DNA of 64,000 nt, taken from contig NZ_QYUQ01000002.1 in assembly GCF_003590835.1 (NCBI RefSeq), forward strand, positions 2,914,001 to 2,978,000, given 5' to 3'. The translations under genes were made by a program, and so were the position numbers. Below the pieces are notes generated by a model. That model saw only the letters and a program-made list of their open reading frames with translations, did not search any database and had not been told where the DNA came from. The stretch's first letter is position 1, and each line of letters starts with the position of its first letter. This stretch comes from Noviherbaspirillum sedimenti (lineage in GTDB: Bacteria; Pseudomonadota; Gammaproteobacteria; Burkholderiales; Burkholderiaceae_D). This document shows positions 16,698 through 25,290 of this stretch, piece by piece.

Positions 16698-17126
16698 TCA
16701 TGCGCCACCATCCGGAAAGCTGCCGTCCACATAATACCAGCGTCCCGCCTCGCGGATAAAGCGGCTCACTTCATGCATGCGCTGCGCCCGCCCGCCTACC
16801 TTGTAGCGGGCGACAAATTCAACCACGCCCTCGTCGCCGGTGCCGGCATGCCGGCGCACGTCCAGTCCCAGCCATTTCATGCCCGGCTCGGCAGAGATCA
16901 ACGGCCCCTCGGGCAAGGTACGCGGACACCAGGTGGCGCGCACATAGGCTTCGTCGCCCAGCGTATAGGCGCTATAGCGCGAACGCATCAATTCTTCGGG
17001 GGTTTGCGGGATTTTTCCTTGCGCAATGAAACGGCCGCAGCACGCCGCATAATCGCTGCCGCCGCATGGACACCTGGAGATTTCACTGGTGCGCGCCATC
17101 GACTTGGAACCGGCCTTGCTTACCAT
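16698..17126 (-). CDS. YchJ-like protein with SEC-C zinc motif (UPF0225 type)
   Basis: The 142 aa from the ATG at 17126 overlap the SDR stop; a second start at 17099 (MARTSEISRC) is equally possible. An N-terminal SEC-C-like zinc motif, CPCGGSDYAACCGRF, precedes an NTF2-like YchJ core with ELMRSRYSAYTLGDEAYVRAT. Proteins of this family are widespread and have no established reaction. It lies 7 bp before the crotonase gene in the same unit. Confidence 0.85.
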   Translation of the reverse strand: MVSKAGSKSMARTSEISRCPCGGSDYAACCGRFIAQGKIPQTPEELMRSRYSAYTLGDEAYVRATWCPRTLPEGPLISAEPGMKWLGLDVRRHAGTGDEGVVEFVARYKVGGRAQRMHEVSRFIREAGRWYYVDGSFPDGGA

Positions 17127-17788
17127 GGCAGCCGGGTGCCGTCATGGCTATAGAAACTGCCGCTATCGCCGGGCTGCAATTTGCCGATCACATCCAGCAT
17201 GTCTTCAACGCTTTGTTCCACCGGGACGGGTGCGTTCGGTCCGCCTATGCCGGTTTGCACCCAGCCCGGGTGCAATGCCACGAAAGTCGCATGGCGGTAG
17301 TCGAAGGAGGCCGACTTGACCACCATGTCGAGCGCGGCCTTGGAGACGCGGTAGACCCAGCCGATGCTGGCGGTGGCGCTGCCGATGCTGCCCATGATGC
17401 TGGAGATGAAAACGCACTTGCCGCGCGCTGCTTCCACCATCGGCGCCACGGTCGGGATCAGTTGCATGGCGCCCAGCACATTGGCGTGCATCACCTGGTC
17501 GAATGCGGCGCTGGTCGGCGCCGTTTCGGCGCCATGGCCGGGCCCATAGACGCCGGCGACAAACAGCGCCAGGTCCAGCTTTTCGCCATCGAGCTGCCAG
17601 CCGAGCGTGGCGATCGAGTCGGTTTGCGCCACATCCAGCTTCAGCGCTTGCGCTCCGGCGCTCTGCAATTCCGCCAGGCTGGCGTCGTCGCGCGCGGTCG
17701 CCCAGACCTTCCAGCCATCCCGTAATAATTGCCTGACGAATTCGCGGCCGATACCGCGCGAGGCGCCAATGACGAGAGCGGTCGGCAT
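17120..17788 (-). CDS. Short-chain dehydrogenase/reductase
   Basis: The 222 aa form a Rossmann fold with the cofactor motif VIGASRGIGREF (residues 6-17). VAGVYGP stands in place of the classical NNAG, the catalytic Ser lies in FISSIMGS and the YxxxK in YRVSKAA. It resembles the C-factor/CsgA-like SDR branch; the substrate is unknown. Its stop overlaps the YchJ-like start (CATGGTAA), so it probably leads the SDR-ychJ-crotonase-bioAFDB transcript. Confidence 0.85.
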   Translation of the reverse strand: MPTALVIGASRGIGREFVRQLLRDGWKVWATARDDASLAELQSAGAQALKLDVAQTDSIATLGWQLDGEKLDLALFVAGVYGPGHGAETAPTSAAFDQVMHANVLGAMQLIPTVAPMVEAARGKCVFISSIMGSIGSATASIGWVYRVSKAALDMVVKSASFDYRHATFVALHPGWVQTGIGGPNAPVPVEQSVEDMLDVIGKLQPGDSGSFYSHDGTRLPW

Positions 17789-17827
17789 ACTGTTCTTTCT
17801 GTTTCAGTCCTGATGCATCTGCAGGCC

Positions 17828-17854
17828 AGCCCCTCGCCGTCGCCGGGAGGGGCT
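17828..17854 (-). terminator. Hairpin downstream of the thiolase gene
   Basis: AGCCCCTC and GAGGGGCT form an 8-bp stem with an 11-nt loop, 7 bp past the thiolase stop. No T-run follows. It probably separates thiolase from the biotin unit. Confidence 0.5.
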
Positions 17855-17861
17855 TCCGGCA

Positions 17862-19058
17862 TTACATCAACTCGATGGCCATGGCGGTGCCTTCGCCGCC
17901 GCCGATGCACAGCGCAGCCACGCCGCGCTTGCCACCGGTGCGCTGCAGGGCGCCGATCAGGGTGACGATGATGCGCGCGCCGGAGGCGCCGATCGGATGA
18001 CCCAGGGCGCAGGCGCCGCCATGGACATTGACTCTTTCGTGCGGAATGTTGTGCTCCTTCATGGCCGCCATCGGCACCGCTGCGAACGCCTCGTTGATCT
18101 CGAACAGGTCGACTTCCTCGGTGCTCCAGCCGACCTTGCTGTAGAGCTTGGCGATGGCGCCGACCGGTGCGGTGGTGAACCATTCCGGCGCCTGCGAGTG
18201 GCGGGCGTGGCCGAGGATCCTGGCGATCGGTTTGCAGCCGAGTTTTTTCGCGGTCGATTCGCGCATCAGCACCAGCGCGGCGGCACCGTCGTTGATCGAG
18301 GAGGACGAGGCAGCGGTGATGGTGCCATCTTTCTTGAATGCCGGCTTCAGGCTCGGGATCTTGTCGAGCTTGGCCTTGAGCGGGCCTTCATCCTTGTCGA
18401 TGACGACATCGCCGCCACGGCCGGAGATGGTGACCGCGGCGATTTCCGGCGCAAACCAGCCGTTGGCAGTGGCTGCCTGGGCGCGCTTGACCGATTCAAT
18501 GGCGAAGGCATCCTGATCGGCGCGGGTAAAGCCATACTTGGCGGCGCAATCCTCGCCAAAGGTGCCCATCGAACGGCCGGCGCCGCTCGCATCACGCGCA
18601 TAGGCGTCTTCCAGGCCGTCATACATCATGTGGTCGAAGATCATGCCGTGGCCGATGCGGTAGCCGCCGCGCGCCTTCGGCACCAGGTAGGGCGCGTTGG
18701 TCATGGATTCCATGCCGCCGGTGACCACCACTTCGTTGGTGCCGGCAACGATGGAATCATAGCCATACATGGTGGCCTGCATGGCGGCGCCACACATCTT
18801 GGAGAGGGTCACGGCGCCGGTCGAGGTCGGCAACCCGGCCTTGATCAGGGCCTGGCGTGCGGGCGCCTGGCCCTGCCCTGCCATCAGGCAATTACCGAAA
18901 ATGACATCCTGCACTTGCTCGGGTGCCAAGCCGGCACGCTCGACGGCGGCGCGGATGGCGACCGCGCCCAGCTCATTGGCCGAAAGCGTGGAAAAGTCGC
19001 CCTGGAACGCGCCCATGGGCGTGCGGGCGGCACCGACGATAACGATGGGATCTTGCAT
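17862..19058 (-). CDS. Acetyl-CoA C-acetyltransferase (thiolase)
   Basis: This 398-aa biosynthetic-type thiolase carries all three active-site regions: nucleophilic Cys in LSKMCGAAMQ (about residue 90), His in NVHGGACALGHPIGASGARI, and the C-terminal Cys in CIGGGEGTAMA. It condenses two acetyl-CoA to acetoacetyl-CoA, or the reverse, in PHB or ketone-body/fatty-acid metabolism. No phbB or phbC is adjacent, so the exact pathway is unsure. It lies downstream of aceK, in the same direction. Confidence 0.92.
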   Translation of the reverse strand: MQDPIVIVGAARTPMGAFQGDFSTLSANELGAVAIRAAVERAGLAPEQVQDVIFGNCLMAGQGQAPARQALIKAGLPTSTGAVTLSKMCGAAMQATMYGYDSIVAGTNEVVVTGGMESMTNAPYLVPKARGGYRIGHGMIFDHMMYDGLEDAYARDASGAGRSMGTFGEDCAAKYGFTRADQDAFAIESVKRAQAATANGWFAPEIAAVTISGRGGDVVIDKDEGPLKAKLDKIPSLKPAFKKDGTITAASSSSINDGAAALVLMRESTAKKLGCKPIARILGHARHSQAPEWFTTAPVGAIAKLYSKVGWSTEEVDLFEINEAFAAVPMAAMKEHNIPHERVNVHGGACALGHPIGASGARIIVTLIGALQRTGGKRGVAALCIGGGEGTAMAIELM

Positions 19059-19099
19059 GATGGTCTCTCCAAGTAGTTAAAAATGTTAGTTAGAAAGTG

Positions 19100-19126
19100 T
19101 TGGGGACAGAGTACCGCTGCCCCCAA
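19100..19126 (-). terminator. Hairpin downstream of aceK
   Basis: TTGGGG/CCCCAA-type stem directly after the aceK stop on the minus strand, with an inner CAG/CTG pair, followed by a weakly T-rich tract. Confidence 0.5.
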
Positions 19127-19127
19127 T

Positions 19128-20927
19128 TTAGTAACTTGCTTGCGCGGATGCGCTCGCTGCATGCGGCTGGTTGCAAAAGCGCATTTCCTGAGGATAAGGG
19201 AATACATCCTCGATATACCCCTGCATTATCCGCTGTTTACGATTCTGCCAGAATTCCGGCGTGAGCAAGTCGGCATGATGCTTGAGGAAATATTTGCGCA
19301 CGCTGGGGTTACCCAGCAAGAAGGTTTCAAACTGCTCGGGGAAAACGTCGTGCTTGCCGACCGGATACCAGGGCTCGGCCGACATTTCATCCTCTTCATT
19401 GCGCGCGACCGGAATGGCGCGGAAGTTGCAATCGGTGATGTACTCGATTTCATCATAATCGTAAAACACCACGCGGCCATGCTTGGTCACGCCAAAGTTC
19501 TTGTACAGCATGTCGCCAGGAAAAATATTGGCGCCGACCAGATCCTTGATGGCATTGCCATATTCCTTGATACCGTGTTCCAGCGCATCCGCGTCGCCAC
19601 GCTCCTCGGCTTTCGTCAGCCAGATATTCAGCGGCACCATGCGGCGTTCGATATACAGGTGGCGGATGACGATCTGTTCGCTCTCTTCCTCGACCAGCGA
19701 CGGCGCCACCTCCTTCAATTCCGCCAGCAATTCCTTGGAAAAGCGCTCGCGTGGAAAAGCCACATGGGAAAATTCCAGGGTATCGGCCATGCGGCCGACG
19801 CGATCGTGGTTTTTCACCAGCAGGTATTTTTCCGCCACCAGCGCCGGCGTGGTGTCCTTGGGCGGCGGGAAATAATCCTTGATCAGCTTGAACACGTAAG
19901 GGAAGGACGGCAATTCGAACACCACCATCACCAGGCCGCGGATGCCGGGCGAGGCCTGGAAACGGTCGGAGGAATGATGCAGGTGGTGCAGGAAGTCGCG
20001 ATAGAACAATCCCTTGCCGAGCTTTTGCAAGCCCAGGATGGTATAGATCTCGCTGCGCGGCTTGTAGGGCATCATGCTGCGCAGGAAATGCACATAGGCC
20101 GATGGCACTTCCATGTCCACCATGAAATAGGCGCGAGTGAACGAAAACAGCACCGTGATCAGGGCCGGGTCGAAGATCACGGTATCGAGCAGCAGCCTGC
20201 CCTTGCGGTTCTGCAGGATCGGAATCACGAACGGATAAATGCGGTTGCCGTTGATGCCCTTGCCGACGATATAGGCGCCCTTGTTACGGTAAAACAGGCT
20301 GGCCAGCACCTGCACCTGGTAGTTGGATTCGATCTCGACATTGCCGAAGATTGCATCCATACGCTGCTCGACGTAGGCGGCATCGCGGTCGAGATCGACG
20401 AACTCGCTCTGCAACTTGAACTCGTTGACGACGTGCTTCCAGACATTGCGCATGCCTTCGCGTCCCGGGTAATACACCCGGTAGGTCGGTATGCCCTGCA
20501 CCGGCTCGATGTATTCGGTGGAGACCGCCGGACGCACGAAGATGAAATCGTTATGGAAGTAGGTACGGTGCAGGATGCTGCAACACACCGAATTGAAGAA
20601 AATTTCCGCCAGTTCCGGCTGCTTGTGGTTGATCAGCAGGCCGATATAGTGCAACTTGACCTCGCGCCAGACTTCGTCCGACAAGTCGTCCGGGGCGTAT
20701 TCATCCTCCAGAATCTGCACGCACTCCTGCACGCGCTTGTCGTAATAGGAAATCCGCTCGCGCGCGGTGCGCTGGGCGTTGGCCCAGTCGCTCTTTTCGA
20801 AAAAATCCTTGGCTTGCTGGCTGACCTGGCGGAACAGCCGGTAATGCTTGTCGAAACCATCGAGGATGGTGCGCGCGATATCGAAAGCGATCTGCGAAGA
20901 CAGCAGTTTGGGGAAGTCGGGTTGCAT
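19128..20927 (-). CDS. aceK: Isocitrate dehydrogenase kinase/phosphatase
   Basis: This 599-aa protein is the bifunctional enzyme that phosphorylates and dephosphorylates isocitrate dehydrogenase and so switches carbon between the TCA cycle and the glyoxylate shunt. Recognisable family stretches are [20 protein letters not shown], the ATP-binding segment [20 protein letters not shown] and [20 protein letters not shown] with the catalytic Asp. Length fits the family (~570-600). It stands alone here; isocitrate dehydrogenase and the glyoxylate-shunt genes are not in the window. An inverted-repeat hairpin follows the stop. Confidence 0.95.
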   Translation of the reverse strand: MQPDFPKLLSSQIAFDIARTILDGFDKHYRLFRQVSQQAKDFFEKSDWANAQRTARERISYYDKRVQECVQILEDEYAPDDLSDEVWREVKLHYIGLLINHKQPELAEIFFNSVCCSILHRTYFHNDFIFVRPAVSTEYIEPVQGIPTYRVYYPGREGMRNVWKHVVNEFKLQSEFVDLDRDAAYVEQRMDAIFGNVEIESNYQVQVLASLFYRNKGAYIVGKGINGNRIYPFVIPILQNRKGRLLLDTVIFDPALITVLFSFTRAYFMVDMEVPSAYVHFLRSMMPYKPRSEIYTILGLQKLGKGLFYRDFLHHLHHSSDRFQASPGIRGLVMVVFELPSFPYVFKLIKDYFPPPKDTTPALVAEKYLLVKNHDRVGRMADTLEFSHVAFPRERFSKELLAELKEVAPSLVEEESEQIVIRHLYIERRMVPLNIWLTKAEERGDADALEHGIKEYGNAIKDLVGANIFPGDMLYKNFGVTKHGRVVFYDYDEIEYITDCNFRAIPVARNEEDEMSAEPWYPVGKHDVFPEQFETFLLGNPSVRKYFLKHHADLLTPEFWQNRKQRIMQGYIEDVFPYPQEMRFCNQPHAASASAQASY

Positions 20928-21095
20928 CTGACTCTTTACAAGAGGGCCGGAGCCGCTAGTTTAACCAATTGCGTTTAAAATCCCGTTGCAATGAAGCGCA
21001 TTGTAGGCGCATGCAACACAAAAGAAAATGCGCCGGAAATTGCGATAATTGCAATTCCCATGCCCACGACCCCTGGACCGCTCCTGCCGCCCCTC

Positions 21096-22184
21096 ATGAA
21101 TCCACTTGAATCCCAGCTCGACTACCCCTTCGCTGACAACCTGCCCGCGCCAGCCACCCTCATACAAGTCGCGCCCGGCGTGTACTGGCTGCGCATGGGC
21201 CTGCCCTTCGCCCTGAACCACATCAACCTGTGGCTACTGGAAGATGAAATGGCGGGCGACGCTGGCCCGGTGAAAGGCTGGACCATCGTCGATTGCGGCA
21301 TCGCCAACGATGCCACCCGTGCCGCCTGGGAATCGATATTCGCCAACCAATTGCGCGGCCTGCCGGTCTTGCGCGTGATCGCCACCCATTTCCATCCTGA
21401 CCATCTCGGCCTGGCCGACTGGCTGTGCCGGCGCTGGCAGGCGCCGCTGTGGATGAGCGCCGGCGAATACGCGTTTGCCCGCATGATGCACGCCAAGCTG
21501 CCTGGCGTCGCTGATGCCGCGATGTTCCCGCACCTGCAACGCCATGGCATGCAGGACAGCGCCATGCCGGCACTGCTCGACGCACGCAAAAATTACTATC
21601 CTTCGCTGGTGCCGGCAGTGCCGGAATCCTACATCCGCCTGCAGGACGGCCAGGTGCTGCCGATCGGCGGCCGCGACTGGCGGGTCATCACCGGCTTCGG
21701 CCATGCGCCGGAGCACGTGGCGCTGCACTGCGACAGCCTCGGCGTGCTGATTTCCGGCGATATGGTGCTGCCGCGGATTTCCACCAATGTCTCGGTGTTT
21801 CCTATCGAACCGCAAGCCAATCCGGTCCAGCTCTACCTCGACTCGCTGGGCAAGTACGACGCGCTCGCCGCCGAGACCCTGGTGCTGCCATCGCACGGCA
21901 AGCCCTTCCGTGGCCTCCATGTCCGCATCAATCAATTGCGCGAACACCATGCTGAACGTCTCGCGGAAGTGCTGGAAGCCTGTCGCGAAGCGCCACGCTC
22001 GGCGGCCGATATCGTGCCGATCATGTTTCGCCGTGCACTCGATGCGCACCAGTTGACCTTTGCCCTGGGCGAGGCGCTCGCGCACCTGCACCAGTTGTGG
22101 CTTGCGGGCCACTTGCGGCGCCTGCAAGGCGCCGACGGGGTGTTCCGCTTCACGCTTGCCGCCCCAGAGGCAGAGAATTTGTAA
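21096..22184 (+). CDS. Metallo-beta-lactamase-fold hydrolase
   Basis: I chose the ATG at 21096 (MNPLESQLDYPFAD), giving 362 aa. In-frame starts at 21060 and 20991 exist, and none has a good ribosome site. The metal-binding motif THFHPDHLG (HxHxDH) is present. A second metal region follows at FGHAPEHVALHC, then LISGDMVLP and LPSHGKP for the remaining ligands. The C-terminal ~80 residues (REHHAERLAEVLEACREAPR and beyond) form a winged-helix-like tail as in glyoxalase-II/LACTB2-type proteins. The substrate is unknown; a thioesterase or glyoxalase-like activity is plausible. Confidence 0.85.
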   Translation: MNPLESQLDYPFADNLPAPATLIQVAPGVYWLRMGLPFALNHINLWLLEDEMAGDAGPVKGWTIVDCGIANDATRAAWESIFANQLRGLPVLRVIATHFHPDHLGLADWLCRRWQAPLWMSAGEYAFARMMHAKLPGVADAAMFPHLQRHGMQDSAMPALLDARKNYYPSLVPAVPESYIRLQDGQVLPIGGRDWRVITGFGHAPEHVALHCDSLGVLISGDMVLPRISTNVSVFPIEPQANPVQLYLDSLGKYDALAAETLVLPSHGKPFRGLHVRINQLREHHAERLAEVLEACREAPRSAADIVPIMFRRALDAHQLTFALGEALAHLHQLWLAGHLRRLQGADGVFRFTLAAPEAENL

Positions 22185-22354
22185 CCAATTGCAGAAGCAA
22201 CAATGACTTTCATTGACCGGTCAGCCGTATTGACCGCCGCTGGAAAACCGCGCTGAAAACGACGCTAAGTCCTGCCAATACGGCACCCCTCAAAAAGTTG
22301 CCTAACAAACAATGCCGCTTCCACCCCTGCAAGTTCACCGGCATGGCACCGCAA

Positions 22355-22423
22355 TGTAACTGAATGTAACTGAATTTCCGGCTGACATGTCGTGTAATTT
22401 ACATTACACTTGCTGTATAGTTT
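22355..22423 (+). promoter_or_regulatory. Palindromic operator and putative promoter of the small HTH gene
   Basis: A tandem 10-bp repeat (TGTAACTGAA at 22355 and 22365) is followed by the palindrome GTGTAATTTACATTACAC (22392-22409; 7-bp arms). A TATAGT box lies at about 22416-22421, 17 nt after a weak -35 inside the palindrome. This looks like an autoregulated promoter; the binding protein may be the HTH product itself. The remainder of 22185-22602 shows no gene. Confidence 0.45.
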
Positions 22424-22602
22424 GCAATGGTTTTTGTGAACATTAATCGTCGCTTCCCTGAGATGTGCGACACCATCGCCTCACGGTCTCCTGGTCTACC
22501 AGAGCCCATTCTCAGACTGTTTTTTACGCGGATTTGCAAACAGCAATCGTTCCCGCGACCATTAGAGTCACTGCCACCCTTTGACATGGAATAGTGCGCG
22601 TC

Positions 22603-23016
22603 ATGAAAGCATCGATAGAACGAGAAGATTTCAGCGAGCGCTTGCAACAGGCATTGCGCAACGCTGACTATTCCCCAGACAGCCCGACCCAGCTGGCGCG
22701 AGAATTCAACATCCGCTTTACGGGCCGCCCGATCACGGTCCACGCCGCCCGCAAATGGCTGGTGGGTGAAGCCATCCCCACCCAGGAAAAGCTGCGCACC
22801 CTGGCGCAATGGCTGGGGGTTCAGGCGGAATGGCTGCGCTTCGGCAGCGGCCAGCAAGAGCAGCGTGCCGGCGGCGCCGGCGGCGACGTGGCGGAGCGCT
22901 TCGACTCCGCCGATGTCAAGCTGATCGCCGACCTGCAGCGCCTGGATGATCATCACCGCATGATTGCACGCGAAATGATCCGCCTGCTCGTGCGCATCAA
23001 CCGCGCCAAGGACTAG
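22603..23016 (+). CDS. Small HTH DNA-binding protein (CI/XRE-like)
   Basis: The 137 aa start at the ATG at 22603; a GTG three codons upstream is possible. The N-terminal half contains a lambda-repressor-like helix-turn-helix around VHAARKWLVGEAIPTQEKLR (~45-64), preceded by a helix that starts FSERLQQALRNADYSP. The C-terminal half is a short helical tail with no protease or ligand domain. A glycine-rich linker (~90-97) separates them. It is probably a transcription factor acting on the palindrome upstream of its own gene, by inference. Confidence 0.75.
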   Translation: MKASIEREDFSERLQQALRNADYSPDSPTQLAREFNIRFTGRPITVHAARKWLVGEAIPTQEKLRTLAQWLGVQAEWLRFGSGQQEQRAGGAGGDVAERFDSADVKLIADLQRLDDHHRMIAREMIRLLVRINRAKD

Positions 23017-23041
23017 CCGCCGGCAGCGCCAGCTTGCCAGG

Positions 23042-23824
23042 CTAGTCCGGCAAGCTGCGCGGCTTGCGCCCGGCCTTCGCGCTCAGGGCGTCGAACACCG
23101 CATTGGGCAACAGCCGCAACAGCTTTGCCACCATCCCCATCTGCCAAGGAATCACGCGATAGCTGGCGCCGGCATCGATCGCCCGTTGCGCCTGCGCGGC
23201 AAATTTTTCGGCCGTCAGCAGGAAAGGCATGCGGTAAGGATTAATGCGCGTCATCGGCGTATCGATATAACCCGGCGCAATGGTCACCACGCGGATGCCG
23301 CTGTCGCGCAGCTCTACCCTCAAGGATTCGCAATAACTGATCACCGCCGCCTTCGAGGCGCTGTAGGCGCCGGCGCCGGGAATGCCGCGAATGCCGGCGA
23401 CGCTGGCAATGCCCACCAGGCGGCAGACGCCGCCCTCGCCCGCCTGCCGCTTCATCGACGCGATGAATGGCGCAAACGTCGCCACCGTGGCGCAAAGATT
23501 GGTGGCCAGGATACGTTCGAACACCGCCAGGTCTTCGGCATATTCGGTCAGGGTTCCCGCCGAAATGCCGGCGTTGGCAACCACCACGTCGGCGCCGCCG
23601 GTGGCAGCGATGAAATCGGCGGCGGCGGCCGCCAGGGCCGCGTGATCGGTGACATCAAGCGGATAGCAACGGTGGCGCTGCGGATTCGGCAAGCCGGCGG
23701 CCAGTTGCCGCAGCGCGTCGGCGCGCCGCGCCACCAGTCCAAGGCACGCGCCCTGTTCGGCATAACGCCGCGCCAGCGCAGCACCGATGCCGCTGGAGGC
23801 GCCTGTGATGAAAACTCGTTGCAT
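23042..23824 (-). CDS. Short-chain dehydrogenase/reductase
   Basis: A 260-aa classical SDR: cofactor motif FITGASSGIGAALARRY (residues 4-20), VANAGISAGT for the NAG motif, Ser in GIASVAGIRG, and the Tyr/Lys pair in YSASKAAVISY. An extended C-terminus contains IDTPMTRINPYRMPFLLTAE. Similar proteins act on acyl or lipid ketones, but the substrate is not deducible. It converges on the HTH gene with a 25-bp gap and is 80 bp downstream of dsbA. Confidence 0.88.
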   Translation of the reverse strand: MQRVFITGASSGIGAALARRYAEQGACLGLVARRADALRQLAAGLPNPQRHRCYPLDVTDHAALAAAAADFIAATGGADVVVANAGISAGTLTEYAEDLAVFERILATNLCATVATFAPFIASMKRQAGEGGVCRLVGIASVAGIRGIPGAGAYSASKAAVISYCESLRVELRDSGIRVVTIAPGYIDTPMTRINPYRMPFLLTAEKFAAQAQRAIDAGASYRVIPWQMGMVAKLLRLLPNAVFDALSAKAGRKPRSLPD

Positions 23825-23904
23825 GTCGATTGTTCTTGAAAATAAAAAAGTCCGCCGTCTTGCGAGCGGCGGACCGATGGGCGGCGACCGTCAGGCCGCG
23901 CGCC

Positions 23905-24579
23905 TTATTTCTTCGCCGCCGGCTTGGCGGACATGGTCACCAGCTTATCCATGACTTTCAGGGTGGCGGCGTGCAAGGCCGGCTCCGGCATGCGGCCATT
24001 TCCCTCGGAGACGATCGACGGCGCGGTGAGGTAGCGGCCATCGACCGCCAGCGTCGGCACGCCCTGGATCTGGTAAGCCGACTGCAGTTGCACGGCGCGC
24101 TTGACCTTGGCATCGACCCCGAAGGAATTGTAGAGGTCGAGGAATTTCTGCTTGTCCACGCCTTCCTTGGCGATGAATTCGACGATCTGCGCCTCGGTGT
24201 CGAGCTGGCGACGTTCGACGTGGATCGCGCGGAAAATTTTCGCTTGCAGCTCGTCGGCCTTGCCCATCGCTTCCAGGGAATAATACAGGCGCTGCTGCGG
24301 CACGAAGGAATCGCGGAAAGCCACCGGCACGCGCTTGAAGGAAATCTTGTCGCCCTGCTTTTTCACCCAGTCCGCCAGCGCCGGATCCAGCGCACTGCAG
24401 TGTGGGCAGGAATACCAGAAGAATTCGGTGACTTCGACCTTGCCGGCGGATTCAGTTTGCTGTGGCTTTTCGAGGGTCAGGTAATCCTTGCCGTTTTGCG
24501 GATTGTCCGGCGTTGCGCTTGCGCTTGCCGCCAGCAGGGAAAAACCGACTGCCATGAAAAATCGAGAAAGAAGACGCAT
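23905..24579 (-). CDS. dsbA: Thiol:disulfide interchange protein DsbA
   Basis: This 224-aa periplasmic protein begins at the ATG at 24579 (MRLLSRFFMAVGFSLLAASA), a clear signal peptide cleaved near SASA. The thioredoxin-fold active site is CPHC in FFWYSCPHCSAL. The cis-proline loop is QGVPTLAVDG. It introduces disulphides in exported proteins and is reoxidised by DsbB (not in the window). It follows the SPOR-domain gene by 19 bp, probably as an operon with argS. Confidence 0.94.
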   Translation of the reverse strand: MRLLSRFFMAVGFSLLAASASATPDNPQNGKDYLTLEKPQQTESAGKVEVTEFFWYSCPHCSALDPALADWVKKQGDKISFKRVPVAFRDSFVPQQRLYYSLEAMGKADELQAKIFRAIHVERRQLDTEAQIVEFIAKEGVDKQKFLDLYNSFGVDAKVKRAVQLQSAYQIQGVPTLAVDGRYLTAPSIVSEGNGRMPEPALHAATLKVMDKLVTMSAKPAAKK

Positions 24580-24598
24580 ATCGTTCCTTATAAAAAAA

Positions 24599-25258
24599 TT
24601 ATTTCTGGATGCGCACAACCGCCACATCCACCCCATTCTCAGACAACTTTGAACGGATCCTGTTCATTGCATCGACTTGTGCGAACGGCCCCACCCTTAC
24701 ACGGTACAGTGTGCCGGTGGCGGCATCGCCGTTGCGCTCGCTGATACTGCTTTCGACGCCCAGCAAGGCCAGCTTGGCCTTGGCGTTTTCCGCATCGGCC
24801 TGTTCGCGGAACGCGCCGGCTTGCAGATAATACGACCACTTCTCGTCGCCTGCAGCGGCGTCCTTGGCCGCTGCGCCGCCATCGGCCGGCTTGGCCTTGT
24901 CGGCGGGCTTGTCTGCGGGTTTGTCAACCGCAGGCGCCTTGGCAGGCGCGACTGCGGCCTGGTTGGGCGGCGCCGCCTGGCCGGCCCCGGCGGGTTCGGC
25001 GCTGACGGCGGGTTCGGCGTCCTTCTGGAATTCCTTGGCCGCCTGCTTGGCCGGTTCACGGTTACCGTACAGCGACTTGTTCAAGTCCGGCATCTGGCCC
25101 GTGTCGGCATCCTTGGCGGGCTTGAAGCCGCGATCGACGAAAGGGATCGGAGTCTTGTTGATGGTGACCGCCACCCCGACTGCAATGCCCAGGCCGATGA
25201 TCAGCCCGATGATAATCCCGAGAAAAGTGCCGCCGGCTTGATTGTGCCTGTAATTCAT
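24599..25258 (-). CDS. SPOR-domain membrane protein
   Basis: I start at the ATG at 25258 (MNYRHNQAGG), behind AGGA with good spacing, for 219 aa. One N-terminal transmembrane segment (~12-33, IIIGLIIGLGIAVGVAV) is followed by a long Ala/Pro/Lys-rich periplasmic linker (~75-140). The C-terminal SPOR domain (~143-219, WSYYLQAGAFREQADAENAK) binds denuded peptidoglycan at the septum. It resembles FtsN-like or DedD-like proteins. The argS-SPOR-dsbA order is common in Burkholderiales. Confidence 0.88.
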   Translation of the reverse strand: MNYRHNQAGGTFLGIIIGLIIGLGIAVGVAVTINKTPIPFVDRGFKPAKDADTGQMPDLNKSLYGNREPAKQAAKEFQKDAEPAVSAEPAGAGQAAPPNQAAVAPAKAPAVDKPADKPADKAKPADGGAAAKDAAAGDEKWSYYLQAGAFREQADAENAKAKLALLGVESSISERNGDAATGTLYRVRVGPFAQVDAMNRIRSKLSENGVDVAVVRIQK

Positions 25259-25290
25259 GTAATTCCTGCCGCTTCCGAAAAGAGAGTCGC

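Noticed and set aside
19083..20978. 631-codon open frame antisense to aceK
   Set aside because: aceK is unmistakable on the other strand; the antisense translation has no family features.
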